Below, in pieces: positions 36,055-47,500 of a DNA stretch of 64,000 nt; positions within the stretch are counted from its first letter, which is position 1; each line of letters starts with the position of its first letter. The notes below the pieces were generated by a model. That model saw only the letters and a list, made by a program, of their open reading frames with translations. It was not told the origin of the DNA and did no database searches. The position numbers and the translations under genes are program-made. The DNA is from Blumeriella jaapii (lineage: Eukaryota > Ascomycota > Leotiomycetes > Helotiales > Drepanopezizaceae), in contig VWND01000066.1 in the NCBI GenBank assembly GCA_009599575.1, positions 310,001 through 374,000 on the forward strand, read 5' to 3'.

Positions 36055-36659
36055 GGTGGGAAGGGAATGGTGGTGGTGGTGGTCGTGGGTGTGGTTGTCG
36101 TGGTGGTGGTGCTGCTGCTGGTATGCCGCCCGCGTGGGTCTCGGCCCTGGACTCGTCGAGGCCTGCCGCGCTCTGGAAGAGCGTTCCTCGAAACGCGAGC
36201 GCGGACCGCCAGCTGTGTGAAGCGGGCGCGTCGCAGCCGGCTGGTGAGAGGAGGGTCGTCGAGGTCGAGTCGAGTCGAGGTCGAGGTCGAGGCCGAGATT
36301 GATGGCCGGGAAACGTTTGATGGAGGGGGAGGGGAAGGGCGAGAGTCCGCCAGAAGTCGGGTGCGCCCGCGACACGGTGCCAAGCAGAAGCACAACCAGG
36401 ACGCGTGACTGGTCAGGTCTCGCCGGCGAATGCGTGCGATGTGATGGATGTGTTGACACGAATGCTTCCCACGCGCTCGATGCGAGTGTGTGTATGTGTA
36501 CTGACCTGACAGTACCGTCATCTACCGTCCTGTCTGCATCCGAGTCAGTCGTGCTGCAGGTCCAGCCTCTGCCGCCCACCAATCACCAGCACGCGCAGCG
36601 GCCGACCCCGAAAGTCAATTCACGGAGGCGCACGCATGTTGGGGGGGGGGGAGGGGGAG

Positions 36660-37175
36660 GAGGGGGGGTGGGGTGGTGGTCGTGGTGGTCGTGGTGGAGT
36701 GGTCGTTGCGGTGTTGTATGTAGTTGTGACATGGTACGTACCGTCGTTGCGGTGTCATAGTTGTGGTGTGGTAGTTGGGGGGTGGTGGTGGTGGTGGTAT
36801 GGTAGTGGTGGTATTGTCGTTGCAGTGTTGTCGACGCGGAATGGTAGCTGGGGTATGGTCGCGGTGGTCTTTAGTTGCAGTATGGTGGTTGTGGCATTAT
36901 AATTGTAGTATCACAATTGTGGTGTTATAATTGTGGTATTGTAGTTGCGGTGCTGTCGCGGCGGTGTGGCATCTGGGGCATGGCAGCTGGGGTACAGTAT
37001 CACCCTTGCATGAGGGTAGCTCGGGTATAGCAGTCGTGGTATTGTACAGTACTGTGTTAAAGTTCTGGTAAGGTGGCTGTGGCATTTTAGATGCGGTGCT
37101 GTCCTTGCGGTGTGGCAGCGGGGGCATAGCAGTGGTGGCATTACCGCTGTGCTATCTTAGCTGGGGTATTACAGT
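36660..37175. repeat. Degenerate 15-bp minisatellite (GTGGTATTGTAGTTG-like)
   Basis: Around 500 bp shows an approximately 15-bp period of GT/GGT-rich units such as GTGGTATTGTAGTTG and CATGGCAGCTGGGGT, strongly diverged between copies. Confidence 0.7.
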
Positions 37176-37918
37176 ATACTTGCGGTACTAAACGTGCGCT
37201 ACGATCGCCGCGGTATCATAGCCGGGCCTACACACAACTGTCCTCCTGCGGCCCCGAACTTCACCGTGGGGAATTGGCCCGGAAAGCCAATTCTCGGTGC
37301 CGGGGATCCGAGCCTTTTTTGCGCTTTTCCGGCCTCGTTGCCTGCGTGCAGTACAGTGCAGTACAGTACAGTACTGTACGTACCGCAGATACGAGTGCAG
37401 ATTCGCGCGGCAACGCGTTCCCCGGATCGCGTTGCTGATGCCACCGGCGCGACGGCATGTGGAACGAACAGAAAAAAAAGGGAAAAAAAAGGGAAAATTT
37501 AAGAAAAAATAAGGAAAGATTAGAAAAAGTAGAAACAATCAAAAAAACAAAACAACAATGACCGTAAAAGCGAAATCCGAGCCATGCTCTTCGTAAGCGA
37601 CGTCATCTCGACGGCCGTCAACAAACCGCTCGTTCCGAACCACGGCGTGCCCCGTGCTGGACATCGCGGCATGGCGTCGAGAGGCGCGGCGAAACGTTGT
37701 CGCCGGTCCGCACTCCCCATTCACGTCGCCCTTCATGTACCGACCTACGACGCCGTCCAGCATCCAGTCGCGCAAGCGGAGTTAGACGTGCTCTGCCTGT
37801 CAGGTCATCTGGTGTGGTGGATCAACAACGCGGTACCGACGACAACACGGCGGAATACGGCGGAACACGGCGGAACACGACCAAAGATGTAGGCACTCGA
37901 CACCGGGCTGAACTTTTT

Positions 37919-37927
<9 letters not shown>

Positions 37928-37949
<22 letters not shown>
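37928..37949. repeat. T22 homopolymer
   Basis: An uninterrupted run of T. Confidence 0.95.
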
Positions 37950-38152
37950 GCATCTGATCTCAGATCGGCCGGTGTGGATTTGGTTTTGCCGTCTTTGCGG
38001 TCTTCGGGCCGGAGGTGTGCCCTCGCGGTCCTCGAGATTTATCTGTCTTGCTGCTTTCGTTTCTTTTCTCGTTTGGGGCTCACGGGCATGAGCGATGCAG
38101 CTACGATGACTTATTTGCCCTTCTTCTTTTTTCTCTCCCTTGTTTTTTTCCT

Positions 38153-38487
38153 CCATTGTTTTTCTTCTCCATCGTTTTCCTTTTCATCGTTTTTCCTTCC
38201 ATCGTTTTCCCCTCCATCGTTTTCCCCTCCATCGTTTTTTTGCCCTCCATTGTGTTTCTTCTCCATCGTTTTTGCCTCCATCGTTTTCCCCTTCATCGTT
38301 TTCCCCCTATCGTTTCCCCCTCCATCGTTTTCCCCTCCATCGTTTTCCTCCTCCTTGGTTTTTCTCCTCCATTATCTTTCTCCTCCATTGTTTTTGCCCT
38401 CCATCGTTTCCCCCCTATCATTTTTCCCTCCATCGTTTTCCCCCTATCGTTTTCCCCTCCATCGTTTTACCCCTCCATCGTGCGCCC
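38153..38487. repeat. Minisatellite, unit about 15 bp (CCCTCCATCGTTTTC)
   Basis: About 22 tandem copies of a CCATCGTTTT-containing unit with small length variants. It is open in more than one frame, but the translations are repetitive SPPSF-type sequence without an anchor. Confidence 0.92.
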
Positions 38488-38735
38488 AAAATCGGATTGC
38501 AATACCCAATCTACCTAGGTCGTCAACTCGCAAGGTCACACGCAACAGCAAACTACAGCACGCCATCGTCAAAGTCCAGTGTCACAAAGTCGCCGTTGAT
38601 TGCTATGGAGTGCAAATCGCTGACCCTTCGATGGCTCCGGCAGTGTCATCCATCAAGTAAATAGTCAATTTCGGTCTCGCCTGAATCATAACTCCATTTG
38701 CAAAACGAAGGAAAACAATGGCTATTCGGGGTCAA

Positions 38736-38755
38736 CCCCCCCCCCCCCCCCCCCC
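38736..38755. repeat. C20 homopolymer
   Basis: An uninterrupted C run just beyond the 3' end of the 2EXR gene. Confidence 0.95.
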
Positions 38756-38764
38756 TCCCTTCAG

Positions 38765-39827
38765 CTAAGCGAGGTCTCTGGTGAGCCAGAGACGACGTCT
38801 GTGAACGTCGTATCGCTGGAGCGTGTGAAGACGTCGCCGCTGGGCCGACAGCGGCTGGCGTTGCCGACTCGAACTCATGAACGTGAGCCGGGGCGGCACC
38901 CGTTCCATACCCTCGAACAACCACGAGTAGAGGCTGATCCGGCCCGACTCGACGCCTTCGAACTCTTTCTTGACGGCATCCAACAGCTTCGTCTCTCGGG
39001 CGTCAAGCTGATGTTCCGTGCTCGGCACGAACACACACTCTTCGCTCTCCACCACCTCCACCTCCTCCACCTCTACCTCCTCCACCTCCTCCACCTCCCG
39101 CCTCCCCCACATCCTCAACCTCCTCCGCCTCCTCCACCTCCTCCACCTCTTCCACCTCTTCCACCCCCTCTACCCCCTCCCCCTTCTCCACCTCCTTCTC
39201 CACCTTAGGAACATACCCCCCCGACCACCTCTCCTCCAGCTCGTCGAACTCGACCCTCTTCGAGCTCATGATCGACCTCTGGTGAACGAGGACGATCTCC
39301 TTTACGTGCGGGAAGACCGTCGAGCACAAGCACGCGTACACCCAGGACCAGGACATGGACTCCAGGAAGGTCCAGCGCGACCACGAGCCGCGGCTCACCG
39401 GCCACTCCGGAACCAGGCCGACGTCGAACGCCACGCGCTGGATGAGCGGCCTCAGCTTGAAGGCCAAGCCCTCATTGATGGCCGCGAGCGCCGTCGCCGC
39501 CTTGCCCGCGTAGAGCGCGCCGCGCTCGAAGCGCCCGCGCTCGCTCACGAACGAGCTGACGTGCAGGAGGTCGCGGCGGGGGTCGATAAAGAAGAGGTAT
39601 CTCCGGCTGAGGTGCTCGGGGTGCTCCTCCGGGTCGGTTTCTCCTTGGACGCGCTGGTAGCGCCGGAGAGCGAGCGTCCGCGACTCGACGCAGGTATCGA
39701 GCAGAGCTGGCTTGTCGAGTCCCAGGTCCAGCCTGACCAGCCGAGGGGTTTCCGCGTGGAGCTCCCAGACCATCATCCGCAGTTCCACGGGCAGGCGACC
39801 GAAGCGGTGGAATTGCCTGGGAGCCAT
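38765..39827 (-). CDS. 2EXR domain protein, frame disrupted in acidic repeat
   Basis: The N-terminus FHRFGRLPVELRMMVWELHA followed by TPRLVRLDL is the 2EXR motif of a large fungal family of unknown function. Conserved-looking segments continue through PRRDLLHVSSFV and LRPLIQRVAFDVGLVPEW. From about residue 205 the protein becomes a Val-Glu-Glu repeat encoded by GAGGTGGAG units. There the frame read from the start runs into Gly-rich sequence and stops at 39003, while the next frame continues acidic and then reads ECVFVPSTEHQLDARETKLL to a stop at 38765. One extra base (or two missing) near 39110-39120 would join them into about 353 residues. The 3' segment looks like true coding sequence. The frame change may be an assembly error or repeat slippage. 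Confidence 0.7.
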
Positions 39828-41159
39828 GGGGGAGAGAGTGCGGGACGAAGCGAAGCTTGGTGTTTGTGATGGCGCGTGGGTGATGTCGTGATGTCGTGGG
39901 ATTTGTGTGGTGGAGTGGGAGTTCTTTTCGGAAGCAGAAAGACAAATGAGTTGGCAGAAGAGCGAAAGAGAGAAGACGCTCGTGGGTGCTGATGGGGACG
40001 AGAGACTTGCTACCCCGTCCAGCTCTAAATACCCACGTATGTGCTCGTCTCACTGAGAGCATGGTCGCTTAATGCGCGCTAGTCCTCGCGCTTGCCATTG
40101 TCCGACCCAACACCGCACTTGGGTCGGAGAAAACACAATGCCTTCCAAGCGAGGCCAAGTAAGCATTGTCGACAGGCCCACGCGACTAGACTAGACTGCG
40201 TCCATCCTGCGTGGGCGCGCGTCGGATGCAGAGATGAAGATGCAGAGCTGACCTCAGAGCCTCCAATCCACCAGCAGCTTCCGAGATTCGCGGATTTCGA
40301 CCACACATCACGGGGGTAAAACACCAGCGCGATGCGGCTACAGCTCGATCGTGTCCCCACGCTGAGCTCTCACATACCGTTGATAGAACATGTACCGCCT
40401 AGACGTGTAGTTTCTCACAGCCAGCACCGAGAGCGTAGTTCGCGGCAGACCTTCCGCTTAGGGAAGAGCGAGTCCGAGATTCAGCCGACTCGCTTCACGG
40501 CAAAACCAAAACATCCCTCCTCCACGCCCCAGAACCAGGCCACACCATCAACATTGCAACACCGCAAGCACCCCAAACGGCACAAACAGCCAAGGGGAGT
40601 TCGCGTGATGGAACCCAGTGGAATCGATACACCACCGAGCGCCGTGGGCGATGAATCGCGACCTAACGCGTGGAGGACAAGATGCGAAGATGCCCCGTCC
40701 GTACGTCCCCAGATCTGAAGTTCTCCATCATCTACGCACGCGGAGCTGAGCGGATGCGTGGTCGAGAAGCGCGTCAAATAGGGCGTCAGGGGAACACGTT
40801 CAAGTCACGCGTGTTGCGAGCGGCACCTCAACGCCCATCGCGACGTGGAAATGCTGAGTTTTCCTGCCTAGACACGACCCAAACCAACGCGGCTATGAAC
40901 TGCAAAGACGCTGGCTGGTTGGGTGACCTTGCCTCGCCCTCTGGCGTTCCACCCAACACACCTGTCCCACGAGGAGTTCTCTCGAGATTCGCGCCACGAG
41001 CAGTCCCACGCCGAAATCTTCGGACGGGCTCGATGTCATCTTCCACCGACGCGTGGTCCCGTGCTAGACTCCCTCTTTCCGAACGAGAGACCGGATCGTC
41101 GCGTCAATCGTCGAGGCGGCGCGGCGCCGACCGCGCCCGAGCCCGAGCCCGAGCCCTTC
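39828..41159. other. Intergenic region between the 2EXR gene and an F-box gene
   Basis: Several frames of 90-175 codons overlap on both strands at 40.1-41.2 kb, but none has a recognisable domain. They look like by-products of GC-rich sequence. A GAGCCC repeat lies near 41138-41156. Confidence 0.45.
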
Positions 41160-41687
41160 TCATCTTCGAAGGGGGAATGTGCTACAGATATAGGTGATGG
41201 CGTCCACGCACTCGCCCAGCGTGTGGTACAGGTAGGCACGTCGGGTGTTCTCCTCGACGGCGATCCTCTTCATGTCCAGCCAGTCGACGAACACGGCCGT
41301 CTGAAGCAGACTCGGGCCGGCGTAGAAGTCGAGTGCGCGGCTCACGACGCGCGCGTCGCGCGGCGCGAGCACCCTGCGCTCGACGATGGAGCTCTTGAGG
41401 CCGTGCGATATCCGGAGCACGCCGCGCAGGTCGGCGCTGCCGCACGTCGTGATGTAGCTGGAGTGCTGCGGCTGCGCGGCGAGCATCGCGCCGCACACCC
41501 ACGTCGCGTTCTCTTCCACCATCCGCCGGAACGCCGTCGAGGTTTGTGTGAGCGTGAACAGGTCCGTCGAGCGAAGGTGGGCGCATATCTGGATGCAGAG
41601 CTCGAGCGGCAGTTTCGTCAATGGGTCGACCTTGGACTGGCGAGGATGTCCCTTCCCGGGAGACATGAAGAGGTTTGAGACAGACAT
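41160..41687 (-). CDS. F-box domain protein
   Basis: A 175-residue protein with an N-terminal F-box (about residues 20-65): DPLTKLPLELCIQICAHL, followed by DLFTLTQTSTAFRRM. F-box proteins are substrate adaptors of SCF ubiquitin ligases. The rest is helical with no recognisable repeat. The ORF ends AITYICSTFPLRR shortly after a possible splice donor (GTAGCA at the TGT AGC codons), so a further downstream exon cannot be excluded, although I could not find a convincing one. Targets are unknown. Confidence 0.75.
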   Translation of the reverse strand: MSVSNLFMSPGKGHPRQSKVDPLTKLPLELCIQICAHLRSTDLFTLTQTSTAFRRMVEENATWVCGAMLAAQPQHSSYITTCGSADLRGVLRISHGLKSSIVERRVLAPRDARVVSRALDFYAGPSLLQTAVFVDWLDMKRIAVEENTRRAYLYHTLGECVDAITYICSTFPLRR

Positions 41688-42557
41688 TAGAGAGCGCTTC
41701 TTTCCTTCTGGGTTTTAGTATCTTTCCTCCTGAGAACACATCGTCCCTATAGACAGGATGCAGATGGGAATTGGGTTGGTTAAATAATGGGCATCGTGGT
41801 GGATTCCGCGCTAGCTTCGTGGCGCTGTCTCACAAAACATTGATGATGACGATGCTACTGAGTGACATCTAGCGAATCGCGACGAATAGATTGTCTCAGG
41901 ATCTCCCACGGGACAAGAAAACCTGCCAAGAAAAGAAAAGAATTCCACCAGAAAGTTATCGTGTCTGAACCGGACGATCGAGGTACACTTACAGTCTATG
42001 ACATAGATCGATCCAAAGCCCCGAGAAGGTGGGGGGCGTGTATCATGAAGAGATTCGTCCCGAATTCATAATCTCAAGGTACCTATGAAAAGCATTGGAG
42101 GAGTCATCTTCTCTTCTGAATGCGTTCCTTTGCAAGCCCCGAAAGCAATTCGCCTGGTGTCTGCACAGGTTTACGGAAACTAGTTTCGACCGAAAACACA
42201 TGTACATTTTATTTTGTAACCGTCTTTCGCATTAAAGCAATATTGTATCTCGAGAGAAAAACCTGTCTCTGAGATGACAGTCAATATCTGCTCTTATGAA
42301 GCCGTTACTAGAAAGTGACCTATCTTCCAGAACTGATGATAGGTACGGTACGTTCATTGGTCGGAGAAACCGGAGTCCGATCCGCGATTTATCTATCTAC
42401 CTTAAGCAGACTTTTTCTCAGAACAGAAAAAAATACGTAGAACTGGTTCTTTCTTTTCTCGCTATCACAATATATAATAGGTACCTCAGTTAGACATTTC
42501 AAACCGCGAGATATCTCTACACCAAAGAACGCGGTATGCTTCACAATATACAAACAA

Positions 42558-42614
42558 GGTACCTACCTACCTACCTACCTACCCTAGGTACCTACCTACC
42601 TACCTAGGTACCTA
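42558..42614. repeat. TACC/TACCTAGGTA tandem and palindromic cluster
   Basis: Tandem CTAC tetramers are interrupted by palindromic CCTAGGTACC blocks. Confidence 0.9.
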
Positions 42615-42941
42615 ATTAATTCACCCTTCGGAATACGCTCACCCGTCATCGACACGCAACAAAACGCGTTGTACTTACTGTACACACGCTTGCTCCAACG
42701 GATCCAGACGCCGGCCCTCGATCCTGCGACCCACAAACCACAACTCGGACAAGTGCGTGCGGTCGGTCTTCATTCTGCATCCGGCGTTTTTAACATACTC
42801 CGAGGCTGCTTGCGTTCCCTGCTGTGTGTGCTGCGTTGCTGGTAGGCTTGCATCATCTTTGGCTGGGCGACGAAATCTTGGTTTCAGGGCCTATGCCTTC
42901 CGCGATACGGACCTAGGTATCTTACTTTGCGGAAGCAAATA

Positions 42942-42974
42942 ACCAAGCAAGCAAGCAAGCACGCAAGCAAGCAA
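42942..42974. repeat. (AAGC)n tetranucleotide repeat
   Basis: About eight tandem AAGC/ACGC units. Confidence 0.9.
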
Positions 42975-43433
42975 ATTTACTCAGTGATTGCCCGTACAAA
43001 TCAAAGTTTGCGCGATTTTCTGACTGCTACAGCAAGGCATAGCTAAAATGCTGGGGTGGAAAAAGCAGGAGCAGGGCTCGAGAGAGGCATCACACGGTCC
43101 GTTATCTCAGCCAATGAAACGGCTGACTGGTTCTTGTACATTTGTCTGTCCATCACCTAAAACTTGGTTTCATGGGGTATGAATATTTAGCTAAATCGGC
43201 AGAGTTCGATGTTTAAATGTTTGTTAGGTAGAAGTCGTGGAATTGATTGAAGAATTGGAACGGTAGTGTACATCGAGCTGGGAGAAATGCGATCCTACCT
43301 AAGGTAGGCAGCTGTCGGCCTTGGGATACCGGATCGAAACGCTGTATGGTTGTGAAGAAGAGGTAAAGGAATTGGGTGGGGTGATTATAAAATACATTTA
43401 TTGAGGATAGCCCAAATGCTCGAAAGCCAAATA

Positions 43434-43722
43434 CCAAAAGCCAAAGACCAACAGCCAAAGACCAACTGCCAAAGACCAACTGCCAAAGACCAACTGCCAA
43501 AGACCAAAAGCCAACTACCAAGAGCCAAAGACCAAGAGCCAAAGACCAAGAGCCAACTACCAAGAGCCAAAGACCAACAGCCAGACCAACAGCCAAAGAC
43601 CAACAACCAAACAACAGCCACAGACCAAGAGCCAAAGACCAACAGCCAAAGACCATCAGCCAAAGACCAACAGCCAACTACCAAGAGCCACAGACCAACA
43701 GCCGCGGACCAACAGCCAAAAC
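43434..43722. repeat. Minisatellite, unit about 14 bp (GCCAAAGACCAACT)
   Basis: About 20 tandem copies with CAACAG, CAACTG, CAAGAG and CTACCA variants. The absence of stops on both strands creates long repetitive frames (AKDQQPKT on +, LWLLVVGCWS on -) that I do not consider genes. Confidence 0.92.
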
Positions 43723-43894
43723 ACCCAAAATACAATATTGTACATCAAGCGCATTCGAATATCACCCCTAACTCCCAGCATATCAGACACCAGATACCAA
43801 ACACCGGCCAATATCACTCCCAACCCCCAGCATGTCATACATCAAACAACCGCACCTGCACCAGTCTCCCTTCCAACCCTCTCCCAAAACCGCC

Positions 43895-44536
43895 TCAGCC
43901 CAAGCACTCGCGCCTCGCAGGCTCCTCCCCCTTCCTCTTGACGCCCTCGCCCCACCTCTGCATCTCCCGCTCCTCCCTCCCCTCCCTCGCAAACCGTCTC
44001 GCCATCCTCCTCACGTCGATGCGCTCGCCCTCCCCAGCCAGCCGCTGATCCACGCCGCGCCGGCGCCACTCCCCGACCCACGCCCGCAGCGCGTCCTTCA
44101 CGCGCTCCTTCTCGACCTTCCGCTTGACGTCGACCAGGCCGCCGCTCGCGCCGCGGCCCCCCTCCCGGCCGACGCACTCCCGCGGCAGCACGCCCCAGCC
44201 GACGAGCTGCTCGACGCTGGGCCGCCGCTGCAGCCGCCGGTTGAGCTTGATGCTGATGAGGCTGCGGCCGAGGGAGCGCGCCGCGAGGTGCGTGCGCGTG
44301 ATGTAGATGCGGTGCGCGATGAGCTCGGTGAGCTCCGGCCGCGCCGACAGCGAGTGCTGCAGCGTGAGCGAGGCCCGGTGCAGGCGCAGCGTGTGCAGGA
44401 GAGGGTCCAGCGAAAGAGCGCGAAGCGGGTGCGAGGTGCGCGTCAGAGCGAGAAGGTCGGGGATGTCGAGGTAGCTGAGGATGTGCAGGAGGAGTTCGGA
44501 GGGGAGCGCGTCGAGGGGTCGCGGGCTGGCACCCAT
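43895..44536 (-). CDS. F-box protein with RPEL-like motif
   Basis: 213 residues from the ATG at 44536. The F-box occupies about residues 7-50 (PLDALPSELLLHILSYLDIP, then LLALTRTSHPLRAL). After a helical segment, residues about 97-119 read LNRRLQRRPSVEQLVGWGVL, close to the RPEL consensus (RPxxxEL) that binds G-actin in animals. The C-terminal third is highly charged (KRKVEKERVKDALR, RRFAREGREEREMQRW). An in-frame upstream start at 44689 would add residues without F-box similarity, so the internal ATG, immediately before the F-box, is preferred. Probably an SCF adaptor; targets are unknown. A TCACGTGA site lies about 410 bp upstream. Confidence 0.75.
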   Translation of the reverse strand: MGASPRPLDALPSELLLHILSYLDIPDLLALTRTSHPLRALSLDPLLHTLRLHRASLTLQHSLSARPELTELIAHRIYITRTHLAARSLGRSLISIKLNRRLQRRPSVEQLVGWGVLPRECVGREGGRGASGGLVDVKRKVEKERVKDALRAWVGEWRRRGVDQRLAGEGERIDVRRMARRFAREGREEREMQRWGEGVKRKGEEPARRECLG

Positions 44537-47500
44537 GGCCGTTGGTGGGAGCCGGTGGTGCGGTGACTTGTTCTTCGTGGGAAGATGGGATGATGCAAAT
44601 AAGACAGTGCCGCAGTTCAGTTCGGCGTCGATGTCAGGAAATAGATACTTGCTGGTGTTGAGAGTTGTTGCGCGGCGCGAGCGAGACATGTGAGAGGTGT
44701 CGTTGTTTTAGTGGGGCCGATGTTGTTACGTAGCCGAGACAAGACAGGGGCATCCAAATAAGTCACAACAAGAATAACCGAAGCCATGAAACGAAAACGG
44801 CTTTGGTGAAACACCAACAGCAAACGGTGCATCTCAAAATTATTACGGTCTGATTAATGCCGATACCGAAAGCAGAAGCTGACACGGGCGCCAATACGCA
44901 ACAAAATCCATATAAAGTGCCGGTCCGCAGAGCGAAAGGAGGTCGTGATCACGTGACCGTTCTTCTCAATACAGGAGGTTCGAAAAGGAGGTCGGAGGTG
45001 CAATTGGCAACGTTGCTGGTGCTGGAAAAAGGAGTAGACAACAGGAGCTCTTGATATGCCGCCAGCGCCTGTTGCTATTTCCGAGCTGATGTAGGGGGAA
45101 GAGAACGGATAGGAAGAAAGCACATGTGACATGATCGGTCGGCCTTTTGTTTACTTCTTCAGACCTCGACTCATGACCGTGATAGGTACTGTACTGTACT
45201 GTGCGGTGCCTCCTAGGTTACATAACATCCACTCCCCGCGAAGCGAATGCAGACGGCCACTCCCTTGGCCTACTCTACCTCGCGTCCCTTTCGAGGCTCG
45301 AGGTGATCCATCACCACGGCCCTAAACCAGGCCCCAGTCCTAGCTAACCCCCTCACAGGGCTGCCTCCCAACGGCCGCCTCGAGACCAGCCGGCATCGCC
45401 AGCTCATACATAGGCAGCCCTCTGCGTGCTCCTTGACCTGCAGCTGCGTGGGAGCAGAAGCCCACGCAGCAGCCAACCAGTCGCTTCCCGCAGGCCCATC
45501 GACTATCCACCGTACGTCTGTACCAGTACGCCCCCCCCCCATGCCCAAGGGAGGGACAAGAGTCAACGTCCCCTCTCCTGCCATCCATTCATTGTATTGC
45601 AGCGGTTCCTGCAACCAATCCCCGTGGCGGCCGTATGTACGCGGCAGCAGCCAGGGGCCACCACACCACAAGCAGTAGCACGTCAAACCGCCGAATTGCT
45701 CTCCCTCCCACCCCGCGCCGCTCGTGCTCTGTGAATATCCTCGCTTCCGTCGGCGAGTGGAAAATCGCTGGTAGGACCGCGAAGGAGCCCCTCCCAAGCC
45801 CCCGCTCCAATCGACGACCGCGTTGCGAGTTGGGCGAAGCTGCTCAGTGGCAGCTCAGTGGCAGCTCACCGTGGAATTCAGACACGGCAGCGTGGAGATG
45901 CTATTGGTGGCGCGCCGACAGAGACCTCCGCTACCCACATTGAATTGAAGACACATGATTCTCTGTGTCCCGAGTACTGGGCACCGTGCGGAAGATATAT
46001 TTAGACTGGGGACTACCATGTAAGACACAATCGGTATTTCTTTTTGCAAGCGGCTTTCTGCGAAGCTGAGAAATCATCTCAGCGGAAGGGTGGAAGGACA
46101 AAGCGTGAACGTTTCTCAATCGTAACTCGGAACTCGCGTGGTCACCACAGTGGCCTTGTTTACCTTCACTGACGCTTATCACGGTCCCAAAAGTCTGGGG
46201 AGATCGCCTAGCGTCAACATCTCTCAGTAACTAACATCGACTCTGCACGAGACAAGAGCAAAACGAGCTTAAGCTGTGGAGACCCCAGCACTGCGTTCGC
46301 ACCCAAGATGCCTTTCACTGAATCTCATCCAAGCTTTCATCCGAGCAAATTTGGAGGAGCCAATCTCTACCCAACACTGCCCCAAAAGCAGACCCTATCA
46401 ACCTCGCAAAGAAAATCAATAGCGGCGTGAAGTGGTCCTGCAGACTCTGCATTCTGTTTTGCCACTAGAGGATACCGTGATATAGTGGCCTCAACCTCTA
46501 TCTGGGACCGTAGAAGGAGGTACAAAGAAAACTCCGTCATCGAGTTTTTTATGTCGCCAAGAAATCCCATACGAAAACTGCAACTGCAGTCGTTCCTAGC
46601 CCATTCCGCGTCTGCCGAGTATCCGATCCAAGTCGCGTCCCCAAAGTAAAAATCGCTAGCAGATATGATAGGAAAGTGAAATGATGGAAGCGGTCCAGAA
46701 GATGTCCCCTTCCCCGGCAAGCTTTGACATCACTCGAGCAAGAATCGAGAATAGGCAGGCAGCCAGGCTTCTTTCGCCACGTAGGAGGGCCTATTGCAGG
46801 AGCATTCCTCCGTCATTAGTGGAAGTTTGATGTGCCCATAAGACGGAGATGTCTCGGGGTCGTTGGGGGGATCTGCGATCGAGGACAATGAGCTCGTGTT
46901 GGCTTGTATGCACCGTGATGAATTCCAGGTGCTGGATCAGAATGATGAACTGACAACGCATCGCTTGGAATCCTTGCCCTCTGTTGAACAATGGAACATC
47001 AGTCCACAAGAGGATGCGAGGATAAGCATACTTGGGCACATGTATGCGGGCTCCGGGGTTGCAGGTCGATCGACCCGCTGCTCCACGGTGACTATCGATC
47101 ACCGGACTTCACTTCCATGCCAGGAGATGCCGTCTTGAAGCCAATGAGAAGGGCAGCTGGTTCAAGCTATTGGCTTCCTCGAGCTAGAAGCATGTGAAGG
47201 GTCGCTTGCAAGAAAGGCGGTCGAGGGAGTAGGAAGCTAAGGATGTAACATCAGCCAGGAAGACCGCGAGCCAATTTGACGGGCTCGCCACAGCATTCAT
47301 GACATGCAAAGAAGAGCACGACAAGGGGCTCTCTCCAACCGGTTCTGACAAGAGAAAGTCAAAGGTGAGGGGATGGTTCCTTTGCCGGTCGTGGTCGGAG
47401 TTTTCTTCCACGAACACAGCACCCGATCTCCTCGGACCTCGAAAGCAGTCCACTCCGCGGCCACCAAGAGATGGGATAAACCCATACGGTACGCTCAAAC

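Larger units (their letters stand above)
36055..38764. other. Gene-free low-complexity region
   Basis: No supported gene in 2.7 kb. The MAM3 promoter and leader lie at 36.05-36.6 kb. Beyond that come a GTGGT-rich tract, a degenerate 15-bp minisatellite (36.66-37.18 kb), ordinary sequence at 37.2-37.9 kb, a T22 run and a second minisatellite (38.15-38.49 kb). Confidence 0.6.
41688..43894. other. Intergenic region with repeats
   Basis: No supported gene. It contains a CTAC/TACCTAGGTA cluster (42558-42614), an AAGC repeat (42942-42974) and a 14-bp minisatellite (43434-43722). 41.9-42.5 kb is AT-rich. Confidence 0.55.

Noticed and set aside
39018..39869. 283-codon + strand frame, His/Leu-rich
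   Set aside because: Antisense of the 2EXR gene and its GAGGTGGAG repeat.
40079..41197. Overlapping frames of 90-175 codons on both strands
   Set aside because: No domain support; several open frames in the same GC-rich stretch indicate chance.
43832..44566. 244-codon + strand frame
   Set aside because: Antisense of the F-box protein gene.
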